Shown piece after piece: positions 6,734-13,311 of a DNA stretch of 15,326 bases. Position 1 is the first letter of the stretch; every line of letters begins with the position of its first letter. Source of the stretch: Candidatus Gastranaerophilales bacterium. Lineage in GTDB: Bacteria; Cyanobacteriota; Vampirovibrionia; Gastranaerophilales; CAJFVJ01. Where the stretch lies: NCBI GenBank assembly GCA_028694275.1, contig JAQUTS010000024.1:1-15326 (forward strand), read 5' to 3'. Below the pieces are notes generated by a model. That model saw only the letters and a program-made list of their open reading frames with translations. It ran no database searches and was not told where the DNA came from. Made by a program: the position numbers and the translations under genes.

Positions 6734-7045
6734 TTAAAAACTATAGCATCTTTGTAAATGTTCTATATTTTGAATTTTGCTTTCATACAAATATTTAATG
6801 AAGTTTAAATGATTGGGTTCAATACATGAAATCACGAGGTTTATCTCAAAACCATCGGAACAAAAAGGCTCATAATCATAAACAACATAAGAATTGTATT
6901 TACTTTTCCATTCTTTCTTTTCAATTCGGCAACTATTCTCAATAGCAATATTCTCAAGCCAAGGCAAGATTTCTTTATCTACGTTATTAAATTCGAGTTG
7001 GCTGATAGCTGTACCATAGTTACCTTGCCATTTTTTTATCAGCAT
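6734..7045 (-). CDS. Small protein of unknown function
   Basis: I do not recognise this 103-residue protein. It is acidic-aromatic, mixed alpha/beta in appearance, with no signal peptide or membrane segment. Cysteines are scattered at 39, 62, 74 and 99 without a metal-binding spacing. The coding call rests mainly on the start region: an AAGGAGA ribosome site lies 7 nt before an ATG, one of the best in the window, and the codon use is like that of its neighbours. It lies upstream of the mtnP leader on the same strand with a gap of about 110 bp, so it may share transcription with mtnP-yggT or end before the leader hairpins. Function cannot be inferred from context. Confidence 0.72.
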   Translation of the reverse strand: MLIKKWQGNYGTAISQLEFNNVDKEILPWLENIAIENSCRIEKKEWKSKYNSYVVYDYEPFCSDGFEINLVISCIEPNHLNFIKYLYESKIQNIEHLQRCYSF

Positions 7046-7244
7046 CGGAGTATCTCCTTCTCAACTGTAGTTCTTTAATTCGACTTTTACCTATAATAAG
7101 TTTAGGTTAGTACGTGCGTTTTTTTAATCTACTAAAGTATAGATTTTCAAGCTAAAAAATAGCCGTTATAGAGTAATTCTCATTATGTGTTATGCTGCTT
7201 TCTTTACAATCTTTTTATACATATAAAGATTATGTAAGGAAAAG

Positions 7245-7272
7245 GCTGTTTTCGTTTTTTTATGGGTATAAT
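7245..7272 (+). promoter_or_regulatory. Possible promoter of the small helical-repeat gene
   Basis: A perfect TATAAT (7267-7272) lies about 40 bp before the start codon. The best upstream hexamer is GCTGTT (7245-7250) at 16-bp spacing, a poor -35 match. A hairpin with AATCTTT / AAAGATT arms sits further upstream (7208-7231). Confidence 0.4.
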
Positions 7273-7312
7273 ATAAAAAAGTTGAATAGAAATTGAGATT
7301 AAAGAGGTAAAA

Positions 7313-7645
7313 ATGCAAGCAACAATTGAACAAGTAGCAGTTCCATCAACAGCAAGCACTATAGATTATTTATTGAATAAAGTAGAGAAAGCAGATGCTG
7401 CTCTTAAAAACTCTATCGAAAATAAAATCGTAAGCATCGGCGAAAAAGTTATTCCCGATCTTATTCGTAATCTTTCTTCTGCAAAAGGAACAAAAAGAGG
7501 CGTTGTTGCAATGAGTCTTATAAGAAACGGCCAAAATGCAATTGCACACTTGAAAAACTTTGCAATGAACAACCAAGAACACGCTTGGATGGCTAATTAT
7601 ATTATCAATGAAATCGAAGGAACTCCTTTGGCTGTTGCCAGATAA
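7313..7645 (+). CDS. Small HEAT-like helical protein
   Basis: A 110-residue soluble protein, probably all helical. Residues about 42-101 read as two HEAT-like helix pairs: IGEKVIPDLIRNL then GVVAMSLIRNG, and NAIAHLKNFAM then WMANYIINEI. The pattern 'gxxaiPxLixxLxs' is typical of HEAT/PBS-lyase repeats, which mediate protein-protein contacts. No catalytic motif is visible. The ATG is preceded by AGAGGT at good spacing. It is a single gene with its own candidate promoter and a strong terminator shared with the convergent gene, so it looks like an independently expressed small adaptor. The family call is tentative because the repeat number is small. Confidence 0.8.
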   Translation: MQATIEQVAVPSTASTIDYLLNKVEKADAALKNSIENKIVSIGEKVIPDLIRNLSSAKGTKRGVVAMSLIRNGQNAIAHLKNFAMNNQEHAWMANYIINEIEGTPLAVAR

Positions 7646-7665
7646 GTTCAATCACATATTAACAA

Positions 7666-7695
7666 AAAAGAGTCTTTTTAAATAAAGGCTCTTTT
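7666..7695. terminator. Bidirectional rho-independent terminator between convergent genes
   Basis: Stem AAAAGAGTCTTT (7666-7677) pairs with AAAGGCTCTTTT (7684-7695), with one T/G wobble and a 6-nt loop. T-runs occur on both strands (TTTTTTT after the plus-strand stem, TTTTTTG after the minus-strand stem). It ends the helical-repeat gene and overlaps the stop codon of the minus-strand gene at 7697. Confidence 0.88.
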
Positions 7696-7696
7696 T

Positions 7697-8533
7697 TTAT
7701 GCTGTTTTATCAAAAGGTTTTGCTTTTGCAAGTTCTTGGTTAGCTTGTTTGTTAACAGCAAGCCCCATCCCTGCAATCCCAAAAAGTACGGCAGGTATCA
7801 AAACCCAAGTTTCCGCACCTCTTTTTGATTTTTTGGCAACTTGGAGCATTTTTCCAAAAGCATATTTCAATTCAGATTTTGCAGAATCTGAACCTTCCTT
7901 GATGTTTTTAATATTTTCAAAAACTTTTTTTATACCGTCAGTTCCTGTCTCAGAAAGCCCCTTGAGTTGATTTTTGCTTTTTATCAAATTATCTTTAACA
8001 AAAATAGCCTGCTTGGCTCTATCGAGAGTATCAGAAGACATCTCAGAAAGATTTAAAACTTTCATTTCCAAAACTTCTTTATCTTGTACATTGGATAAAT
8101 CGTCTTTTAGTTGAACGTGCAAAGCTTTGTAAGCATTTTTAAGCTCATCAGAGTCTTTATCAGCAATTGGTTTAATTTGTTCATCACTCAAAATTGCTTT
8201 GATTCCTTTAGGGTCTTCTTTAGGAAGCTGAGCCTTCAAATCTTCTTGAAGAAGAGCTGTTTTCAGAATACGGGCTTCTTCAATTTCTGATGCTCCGTAA
8301 AAATCAGCAAACTCGGATATGTTTCTTTCAACCTCATTTATTCTGTCAGAATCTTCAGCTGCTACTTTAGAAAAGAATTCATCGGAAACAGGAGCATATT
8401 TACGCACCAATGAGCCGGAAACAGCACCAAAAGTAGCGCCAATGGCGGCTGAGCCAAAAATATTCGGCTTTTTTTCGCTCTCATTTTTATTAGGCTTTTT
8501 GCCAAAGCCTAAATCAACACGTTGAACTCTCAT
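7697..8533 (-). CDS. Uncharacterised protein with two membrane segments and N-terminal FG motif
   Basis: No family recognised. The 278-residue protein starts with a basic tail bearing LGFGKKPN (8-15), then a glycine/alanine-rich hydrophobic stretch (about 25-43, weakly hydrophobic), a long charged helical middle (about 50-235) with coiled-coil character, and a clear membrane helix near the C terminus (about 242-260). This suggests a membrane-anchored protein with a large soluble helical domain; topology is uncertain. The FG motif resembles LKFGN in the kinase-like protein at 2896 and may be a lineage-specific N-terminal tag. The start is an ATG with a weak purine-rich site. It appears monocistronic, with a terminator overlapping its stop. 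Confidence 0.82.
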   Translation of the reverse strand: MRVQRVDLGFGKKPNKNESEKKPNIFGSAAIGATFGAVSGSLVRKYAPVSDEFFSKVAAEDSDRINEVERNISEFADFYGASEIEEARILKTALLQEDLKAQLPKEDPKGIKAILSDEQIKPIADKDSDELKNAYKALHVQLKDDLSNVQDKEVLEMKVLNLSEMSSDTLDRAKQAIFVKDNLIKSKNQLKGLSETGTDGIKKVFENIKNIKEGSDSAKSELKYAFGKMLQVAKKSKRGAETWVLIPAVLFGIAGMGLAVNKQANQELAKAKPFDKTA

Positions 8534-8794
8534 TTTCTTTTTTACCTTAAATTTTTTGAAATAACTGCATAGAGTTACTTAGTTAATATGTGGTTTTCCT
8601 AAAATTATGCGCAGAAATGAACTTCACCTAAAAGGTGTTTTTAATATATACGAAGAACAAACTGCACCTTGAGACCGTCTAAAACTTATTGTTTTGTCGT
8701 TCCAAAGAGATATAATACACTATCTCAATAAAAATTTCAAGGGGTTTATTCGGTTTTTTGCAAATTTATTTTACATAAATAAAAACAAATGCAA
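8534..8794. other. Non-coding spacer with a short hairpin
   Basis: Between the start of the 278-residue gene and the rpsT terminator. It contains a small CACCT / AGGTG hairpin followed by five T (8625-8642), terminator-like on the plus strand but with no visible plus-strand gene before it, and the promoter-like pair at 8689-8716. No credible small gene was seen. Confidence 0.5.
8689..8716 (+). promoter_or_regulatory. Orphan sigma70-type promoter
   Basis: TTGTTT (8689-8694) and a perfect TATAAT (8711-8716) are separated by 16 bp. It points at a region with no sense gene, ending in a terminator about 100 bp downstream. Confidence 0.5.
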
Positions 8795-8819
8795 AAAAAG
8801 CACTACAGGAGTGCTTTTT
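8723..8819 (+). ncRNA. Candidate small RNA between orphan promoter and rpsT terminator
   Basis: A transcript from the promoter at 8689-8716 would begin near 8723 and end at the hairpin with T-run at 8795-8819, about 97 nt. It would contain an A/U-rich body with a hairpin near 8764-8780. If it reads through the terminator it becomes antisense to rpsT. This is inference from promoter and terminator alone. Confidence 0.3.
8795..8819. terminator. Rho-independent terminator of rpsT (possibly bidirectional)
   Basis: Perfect stem AAAAAGCACT / AGTGCTTTTT with a 5-nt loop (8805-8809). On the minus strand it is followed by seven T and lies about 27 bp beyond the rpsT stop. The plus strand also has five T after the stem. 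Confidence 0.88.
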
Positions 8820-8845
8820 CAAGTTTCACAAAAGAAAAAATCTAA

Positions 8846-9103
8846 TTACGCATTAACTTTTTTAGTTAAGCGAGATTTTTTTCTTGCAGCGGTATTTTTG
8901 TGCAAAATACCTTTAGTTACTGCTTTATCATACAATTTGTAAGCTTGCTTCAAATTTTCTTTAGCCGTATCAACTTCACCGCTTTTCAAAGATTCAAGAA
9001 CTTTTTTAACAGCTGTTTTGATAGAAGATTTAAAAGCAACATTACGTTCATTATTACGTTCTGCAACTAAAATTCTTTTTTGTGCTGATTTAATATTAGC
9101 CAA
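8846..9103 (-). CDS. rpsT: 30S ribosomal protein S20
   Basis: Small-subunit protein that binds 16S rRNA early in 30S assembly. The 85-residue, Lys/Arg/Ala-rich helical protein has the typical start MANIKSAQKRI and the C-terminal HKNTAARKKSRLTKKV segment, at full family length. The start codon is TTG (9101-9103), with AAGGAGA 7 nt upstream. There is no usable ATG at this position. E. coli rpsT also starts with UUG, which is tied to its autogenous control, so the rare start may be functionally conserved here (inference). It is monocistronic, with a good promoter about 65-90 bp upstream and a strong terminator. Confidence 0.97.
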   Translation of the reverse strand: MANIKSAQKRILVAERNNERNVAFKSSIKTAVKKVLESLKSGEVDTAKENLKQAYKLYDKAVTKGILHKNTAARKKSRLTKKVNA

Positions 9104-9166
9104 TTTAATTTCTCCTTTAAGTTATATATTTACACTAAAACAGTGCGATTTGAGAGGAATAAGATG

Positions 9167-9194
9167 ATTATAATATATCAAGGACAGAAGTAAA
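9167..9194 (-). promoter_or_regulatory. Promoter of rpsT
   Basis: On the minus strand TTTACT (9189-9194) and a perfect TATAAT (9167-9172) are 16 bp apart. Transcription should start near 9160, giving a leader of about 57 nt with a small ACTGTTTTAGT hairpin, long enough for S20 autoregulation. Confidence 0.62.
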
Positions 9195-9228
9195 TAGATA
9201 TTTTTGAATGCTTTAAGTATATTAATAA

Positions 9229-9259
9229 TTGCCAAGCGGAGATTTTTTTGTAATATAAT
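9229..9259 (+). promoter_or_regulatory. Possible promoter of the lpxI operon
   Basis: A perfect TATAAT (9254-9259) lies 42 bp before the lpxI start. TTGCCA (9229-9234) is a candidate -35 but the 19-bp spacing is long. It is divergent from the rpsT promoter. Confidence 0.38.
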
Positions 9260-9301
9260 TAATAAGAAATTATCGCATATTTTTATAAACAGGAGAGAAT
9301 T

Positions 9302-10117
9302 TTGAGTATTACTTTAGAAAAAGTTCAAGGATTAATCGCAGGAGATGGGGAACTTCCTGTAAAATTCGCACAAAATGCCAAAAAAAGCGGCTTTGAAGTT
9401 GTAGCGATATCACTTTCAAATCAAAATCGAAACGAACTAAAAAAAATATGTGACAAAGTCTACGCACTTGGAGCCGGAGAAGTAATCAAAATAAGAGAAA
9501 CCCTTGTTGAAAATAACGTCAAGCAAGTGACTTTTCTCGGAAAAGTCAGCAAAGGTATTCTTCTCACCAATCCTCGTCTTGATTCAGAAGCTATCGAACT
9601 TCTCAAAAAAGCTCTAAGGCTCAATGATGATGCAGTTATGGAACTTGCGCTTGAAGCTTTGGCAAAAGGTGGGATTTCTGTATTGGATCAGACATTATTT
9701 ATACAAAATCTCATGGTTCCAAAAGGAGTTTTAACAAAAAAACAACCAACTCCTGAGCAAATACAAGATGTAGAATACGGGTACGAAATCGCCAAACAAA
9801 TGGGCGATCTTGATATCGGGCAATCCGTTGTCATAAAAGACAAAATGATTATGGCAATCGAAGCAATAGAAGGCACCGACTGCGCCATCGAAAGAGGCGG
9901 AAGACTTGCAAAAAAAGATGCAATAGTTGTAAAAGTAAGCAAACCTAATCAAGATAAACGTTTTGATATCCCCACAGTCGGCCTTAGAACACTCAAGAAC
10001 ATGAAGAAAGTAAAGGCAAATGTACTTGCAGTCGAAGCAAATGAAACAATCATTGTTCAACAAGAAAAAATGATTGAATTTGCCGACAAAAATAACATAA
10101 TCGTAATGGCAATATGA
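9302..10117 (+). CDS. lpxI: UDP-2,3-diacylglucosamine pyrophosphatase LpxI
   Basis: Hydrolyses UDP-2,3-diacylglucosamine to lipid X and UMP, the fourth lipid A step; the alternative to LpxH in many non-gammaproteobacteria. The 271-residue protein has the N-terminal DUF1009 signature GLIAGDGELP (10-19), a middle segment LDIGQSVVIKD (170-180), AIEAIEGTD (185-193) with ERGG, and the catalytic-domain motif KPNQDKRFDIPTVG (214-227). D222 probably corresponds to the essential aspartate described for Caulobacter LpxI. The start is TTG at 9302 with AGGAG 6 nt upstream. The stop overlaps the lpxB start (ATGA), so the two enzymes acting in sequence are translationally coupled. This is the first gene of a five-gene envelope operon. 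Confidence 0.96.
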   Translation: MSITLEKVQGLIAGDGELPVKFAQNAKKSGFEVVAISLSNQNRNELKKICDKVYALGAGEVIKIRETLVENNVKQVTFLGKVSKGILLTNPRLDSEAIELLKKALRLNDDAVMELALEALAKGGISVLDQTLFIQNLMVPKGVLTKKQPTPEQIQDVEYGYEIAKQMGDLDIGQSVVIKDKMIMAIEAIEGTDCAIERGGRLAKKDAIVVKVSKPNQDKRFDIPTVGLRTLKNMKKVKANVLAVEANETIIVQQEKMIEFADKNNIIVMAI

Positions 10118-11283
10118 AAAAACTCTTTATAATTACGGGTGAATACTCAGGCGATACGCATGCAGCCTATGTTGTAGATGAAATCAAAAAACTCTCACCA
10201 TCAACAACAATAGAAGCTATCGGCGGTAAAAACCTAAAAGAAAGAGGTATAAAACTATTTTCCGATCATTCCAAAATGAGCGGCACAGGCCTTACCCCAA
10301 AGATGATTTGGGATCACTTTAACCTTGGAAAAAATCTAATCAAATATCTAAAAGAAGATTACAAACCTGATACTGTCCTTTTGATTGACTACAGCGGGTT
10401 TAACCTTCAAATAGCAAAAGCACTTAAAGGAAGCGGCATAAAAGTCTATTATTATATCTGTCCTCAACTTTGGGCTACAAGAAAAGGCCGATTAAAATCA
10501 ATCAAAAAATACGTAGATAAAGTCTTTATGACTCTTCCTTTTGAAAAAAAGATTTATGATGGGGCAAATATTGAGAATCAATTTGTCGGGCATCCGCTCA
10601 TTACACAGCTTCCGCCTAAGTATGACAAAAACAAATTCATCGAAGAAAATGATTTGGACCCAAACAAAAAAATAGTGGGTATTTTCCCCGGAAGCAGAAA
10701 AATGGAGCTGCAATATTTGCTCAAAACATTCATTAAAGCTGCAGAAATTCTTGATAAAAAAGCTCCTAATCAAATACAATTTTGTATCTCACAGGCTCCA
10801 AACATAAAAACCGAGCTTTTAGAAAAGTTTTTCAAAAAAACTGACCTTAAAATAAAAATATTGCAAAACAAAAACCACCAACTTTTGAGTTGTTCTGACA
10901 GTCTTATTTTGGCATCAGGCACAGTATCACTTGAAGCCGCACTGTATCACACACCAATGCTGATAAGCTATCGGGCTCCTTGGCTTTATTATTTGATATA
11001 TCTTTGTATCAGGTATATCAAATACGTATCTTTACCCAATATAATCCTCGGCAAAGAAGTCATTAAAGAATTAATACAGCACAAATCCAAACCGGAATTG
11101 ATTGCTGATGAGACTTATGATTTAATATTTAATGAAGACAGAAAATCTGTAATAGCTGATAATTTAAGTTTGGTTAAAGATATGCTTAGCAATAAATGTT
11201 CCTCTCAGGAGGTAGCGAAAGCACTTCTTGGGGATTTAAACAATGAAACCTACTCACAAAAAAAGACACCACAGTCTACATAA
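10114..11283 (+). CDS. lpxB: Lipid-A-disaccharide synthase
   Basis: Membrane-associated GT-B glycosyltransferase (family GT19) that joins lipid X to UDP-diacylglucosamine to make the tetraacyl disaccharide of lipid A. The 389-residue protein shows the family motifs in order: GEYSGD (9-14), DYSGFNL (92-98), the CPQLWATRKGR segment (116-126), LPFE (141-144), FVGHPL (157-162), PGSR (192-195), ASGTVSLEA (267-275), PMLISYRAP (281-289) and SLPNIILGKEVIKELIQ (306-322). Its start overlaps the lpxI stop by 4 bp, and its 3' end overlaps the next gene by 41 bp, in a different frame. The last 20 or so residues are polar and unconserved. Substrate and product order with lpxI supports the call. Confidence 0.97.
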   Translation: MKKLFIITGEYSGDTHAAYVVDEIKKLSPSTTIEAIGGKNLKERGIKLFSDHSKMSGTGLTPKMIWDHFNLGKNLIKYLKEDYKPDTVLLIDYSGFNLQIAKALKGSGIKVYYYICPQLWATRKGRLKSIKKYVDKVFMTLPFEKKIYDGANIENQFVGHPLITQLPPKYDKNKFIEENDLDPNKKIVGIFPGSRKMELQYLLKTFIKAAEILDKKAPNQIQFCISQAPNIKTELLEKFFKKTDLKIKILQNKNHQLLSCSDSLILASGTVSLEAALYHTPMLISYRAPWLYYLIYLCIRYIKYVSLPNIILGKEVIKELIQHKSKPELIADETYDLIFNEDRKSVIADNLSLVKDMLSNKCSSQEVAKALLGDLNNETYSQKKTPQST

Positions 11284-11929
11284 GTCACTTTGGGAAAAAT
11301 TCAAAATAAATTTAATTTCGGGATTTTTCTCCTCATATATATTGCCCTTGGATCTATCATTGAAGTTCAAAGAAATTCATGAAGAAAAATACGAAGGCCC
11401 TGCCATATACGCTATTTGGCACGCTAATCAGTATTTGTACCTTGCAAAAGACCGAAACAAAAGACCATATTTTAATCTTCTGATAAGCCCCAGTAATGAC
11501 GGGGATATGATTGCAAAAGTCTGCAGACAGATGAATTTTTCATTGATAAGGGGGTCAACCAAAAGACAGGGCATGCTCGCAATAAGAGATATGGCAAAGT
11601 CATTTAAAAAGGGTCAAAGCGTAGCTTATACGGTTGATGGCCCCAAAGGACCTGCAATAGAGGTAAAAGAAGGGCTCATCAGAATAGCACAAATGACACA
11701 AGTGCCCATTATTCCTTTAATGGGGGCAACTAAACATAAATTCATATTTGATTCCTGGGACAAATATGAGCTCCCTTACTGGTTTTCAGGCTCTGTAGCG
11801 ATGTTTGGAAAACCTGTTTTTATCCCCAAAAATGCAACAGAAGATGACCTTGAAAATTACAGAGTTATAATAGAAAATAGGTTAATCGAAATGAAAAACC
11901 AGGCTGAAGAAGAATTGAAAAAGAAATAG
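11243..11929 (+). CDS. DUF374 lysophospholipid acyltransferase-type protein, likely lipid A late acyltransferase (LpxJ-like)
   Basis: Predicted membrane-associated acyltransferase. The 228-residue protein has the DUF374/LPLAT pattern: acceptor motif IWHANQYLYL (58-67, H60 likely catalytic), SPSNDGDMI (82-90), IRGSTKRQG (102-110) and VDGPKGPAIEVKEG (131-144), followed by PIIPL (155-159). One hydrophobic stretch near residues 21-37 could anchor it. Members of the DUF374 family in Helicobacter and Campylobacter (LpxJ) add secondary acyl chains to lipid A. Its position directly after lpxB, overlapping by 41 bp, favours that role here, but a glycerolipid acyltransferase role is possible. The ATG at 11243 has a GGGGA site 9 nt upstream. 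The long overlap means that its N terminus is encoded inside lpxB. Confidence 0.88.
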   Translation: MKPTHKKRHHSLHKSLWEKFKINLISGFFSSYILPLDLSLKFKEIHEEKYEGPAIYAIWHANQYLYLAKDRNKRPYFNLLISPSNDGDMIAKVCRQMNFSLIRGSTKRQGMLAIRDMAKSFKKGQSVAYTVDGPKGPAIEVKEGLIRIAQMTQVPIIPLMGATKHKFIFDSWDKYELPYWFSGSVAMFGKPVFIPKNATEDDLENYRVIIENRLIEMKNQAEEELKKK

Positions 11930-11937
11930 GGGGAATT

Positions 11938-12534
11938 ATGGTTGCCAACACGATAACAATTTTGCGTTCACTTTTATCATTTGTAGCAATAGCAATGTTA
12001 TTTTATACATCGGATAAGGTTTATGTAGCTGCGTTTGTATTGACTATAATCGTTATATGGATGGATGGTCTTGATGGATTTTTTGCAAGATTGTTAAATG
12101 AATCTTCAAAATTCGGTGCGGTTTTGGATATTTTGGGTGACAGAATTGTAGAAAACGTATACTGGATTTCATTCCTTGCGTTAGGCTGGATTCCTCTTTG
12201 GATTCCACTTGTGATTGTATCAAGAGGCATCATAACTGACGGTCTTAGAAGCATCGCCCTAGAACAAGGTTATACAGCCTTTGGTTCATCAACAATGATG
12301 CAATCAAAAATCGGCAAATTCATCGTAGCGTCAAACTTCTGCCGCTTCTCATATGCAGTATTCAAGGCGATTGCCTTTGCTTTCTTGATTTTGGCCAATA
12401 TGCAAGGTGAATACCAAGGAAAAGAAATCGTAAACATAATTGCATACTCAAGTGCTTATATTGCAGTCTTCTTCTGCGTAGTAAGAGGAATCCCTGTAAT
12501 TATTGAGAGTAAAAGATTTTTCCCTTCAAAGTAG
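11938..12534 (+). CDS. pgsA: CDP-alcohol phosphatidyltransferase, probably phosphatidylglycerophosphate synthase
   Basis: Integral membrane enzyme that transfers a phosphatidyl group from CDP-diacylglycerol to an alcohol; in the PgsA group this is glycerol-3-phosphate. The 198-residue protein has several membrane helices and the complete family motif DxxDGxxAR-x8-GxxxDxxxD: D43, D46, G47, A50, R51, G60, D64, D68. The ATG has a strong GGGGGA site. It starts 8 bp after the acyltransferase stop, continuing the envelope operon. Length and gene setting fit PgsA, but the sequence after the motif (ALGWIPLWIPLVIVSRG) is not decisive and other CDP-alcohol transferases share the catalytic motif. Confidence 0.88.
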   Translation: MVANTITILRSLLSFVAIAMLFYTSDKVYVAAFVLTIIVIWMDGLDGFFARLLNESSKFGAVLDILGDRIVENVYWISFLALGWIPLWIPLVIVSRGIITDGLRSIALEQGYTAFGSSTMMQSKIGKFIVASNFCRFSYAVFKAIAFAFLILANMQGEYQGKEIVNIIAYSSAYIAVFFCVVRGIPVIIESKRFFPSK

Positions 12535-12540
12535 GTAAAA

Positions 12541-12996
12541 ATGTCAAAGTTTAATATAGTTTTAATCGAACCTGAAATACCGCAAAACACAGGCAATATT
12601 GTACGTTTGTGTGCTTGTACCGGTGCAAATCTTTATTTGGTGGGCAAACTCGGGTTCAGCATATCAGACAAACACCTAAAAAGAGCAGGGCTTGATTACT
12701 GGGATGATGTAAATATAACTCGAGTCAATTCTTTTGCTGAACTCAAAGAACAACACCCCACGAGCAATTTTTATTTTTTGACAACAAAATACCCGCACAA
12801 ATATACAGAAACACGCTACAAAGATGGTGATTTTTTTGTTTTCGGCCCCGAATCAAGAGGAATAGATGAAAAAATCCTTTGCGAAAATTCAGATTTTTGC
12901 CGCACCATTCCTATGAAAGAAGATCAAAGAAGCTTGAATCTGTCAAATTCTGTTGCAATAGTTTTGTATGAAGCAATCAGACAAATCGGGATATAA
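12541..12996 (+). CDS. trmL: tRNA (cytidine/uridine-34-2'-O)-methyltransferase TrmL
   Basis: SPOUT-class methyltransferase that 2'-O-methylates the wobble base of leucine tRNAs using SAM. The 151-residue, single-domain knotted enzyme has EPEIPQNTGNIVRLC (10-24), LVGKLGFSISDKHLKRAGLDYW (33-54 region), FGPESRGI (101-108) and SLNLSNSVAIVLYEA (131-145), which form the trefoil-knot SAM site. It is at full family length. The start ATG lies 6 bp after the pgsA stop with a TAGGT site. It is the last gene of the lpxI operon, a housekeeping RNA-modification gene carried along with envelope genes. No standard terminator follows; a hairpin-rich block begins about 10 bp downstream. Confidence 0.95.
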   Translation: MSKFNIVLIEPEIPQNTGNIVRLCACTGANLYLVGKLGFSISDKHLKRAGLDYWDDVNITRVNSFAELKEQHPTSNFYFLTTKYPHKYTETRYKDGDFFVFGPESRGIDEKILCENSDFCRTIPMKEDQRSLNLSNSVAIVLYEAIRQIGI

Positions 12997-13006
12997 TACT
13001 TAAAAC

Positions 13007-13178
13007 GAGCAAGGACACTTCGTGACGCGGCTCTTGTCAGATTCCGCTGTCTTGGAATCCTGACAGTTCAGGTTCTTTTACTCCGTTTCGCTTTTCTTTC
13101 AAGAAAAGCTTCTCTTCGTCTAAACCTTCACTAAGACGAGCTGGGGCTCTTTGCACCCCAGCTCTTGTCAGATTCCGC
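13007..13178. repeat. GC-richer hairpin block with an 18-bp direct repeat
   Basis: Successive stems: GAGC...GCTC enclosing CAC/GTG (13007-13033); TGTCAGATTCC with GGAATCCTGACA (13035-13065, one bulge); GCTTTTCTT with AAGAAAAGC (13090-13109); GAGCTGGGG with CCCCAGCTC (13138-13164, 9 perfect bp). The 18-mer GCTCTTGTCAGATTCCGC occurs at 13030-13047 and again at 13161-13178, so the GGAATCCTGACA arm could pair with either copy. The block is visibly richer in G+C than its surroundings and non-coding. It may be a dispersed intergenic repeat, a remnant of a mobile element, or the 3' end structure of the lpxI-trmL transcript. Confidence 0.55.
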
Positions 13179-13311
13179 AAAAAAAAGGCTCTCCGAAATG
13201 AAGAACCTATCACAGATGAATTATCAAGTTAGTTTATATAGTTTAGGTTAGATACTTGATATTTGGAGCATACCCGGGCAAAAGCCCGGATATGTTTCAT
13301 TAAATTATTGC
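13179..13311. other. Spacer with hairpin downstream of flagellin 1
   Basis: CCGGGC / GCCCGG with an AAAA loop (13274-13289), extended by CATA/TATG across one mismatch, lies about 20 bp past the flagellin 1 stop. There is no T-run on the minus strand, so it may protect the mRNA 3' end rather than act as a standard terminator. The 12-mer AGTTTAGGTTAG at 13240-13251 also occurs at 7099-7110. Confidence 0.45.

Noticed and set aside
8694..8942. Plus-strand frame of 82 codons running into rpsT
   Set aside because: Starts within the orphan promoter, covers the rpsT terminator and overlaps rpsT antisense; no ribosome site.
12992..12997. TATAAT at the end of trmL as a promoter for the hairpin block
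   Set aside because: No -35 hexamer at workable spacing (nearest TTGTAT is about 22 bp away).
13007..13178. CRISPR array or tRNA gene in the repeat-rich block
   Set aside because: Only two copies of the 18-mer with 113 bp between, no regular spacers, and no cloverleaf with anticodon or T-loop consensus.
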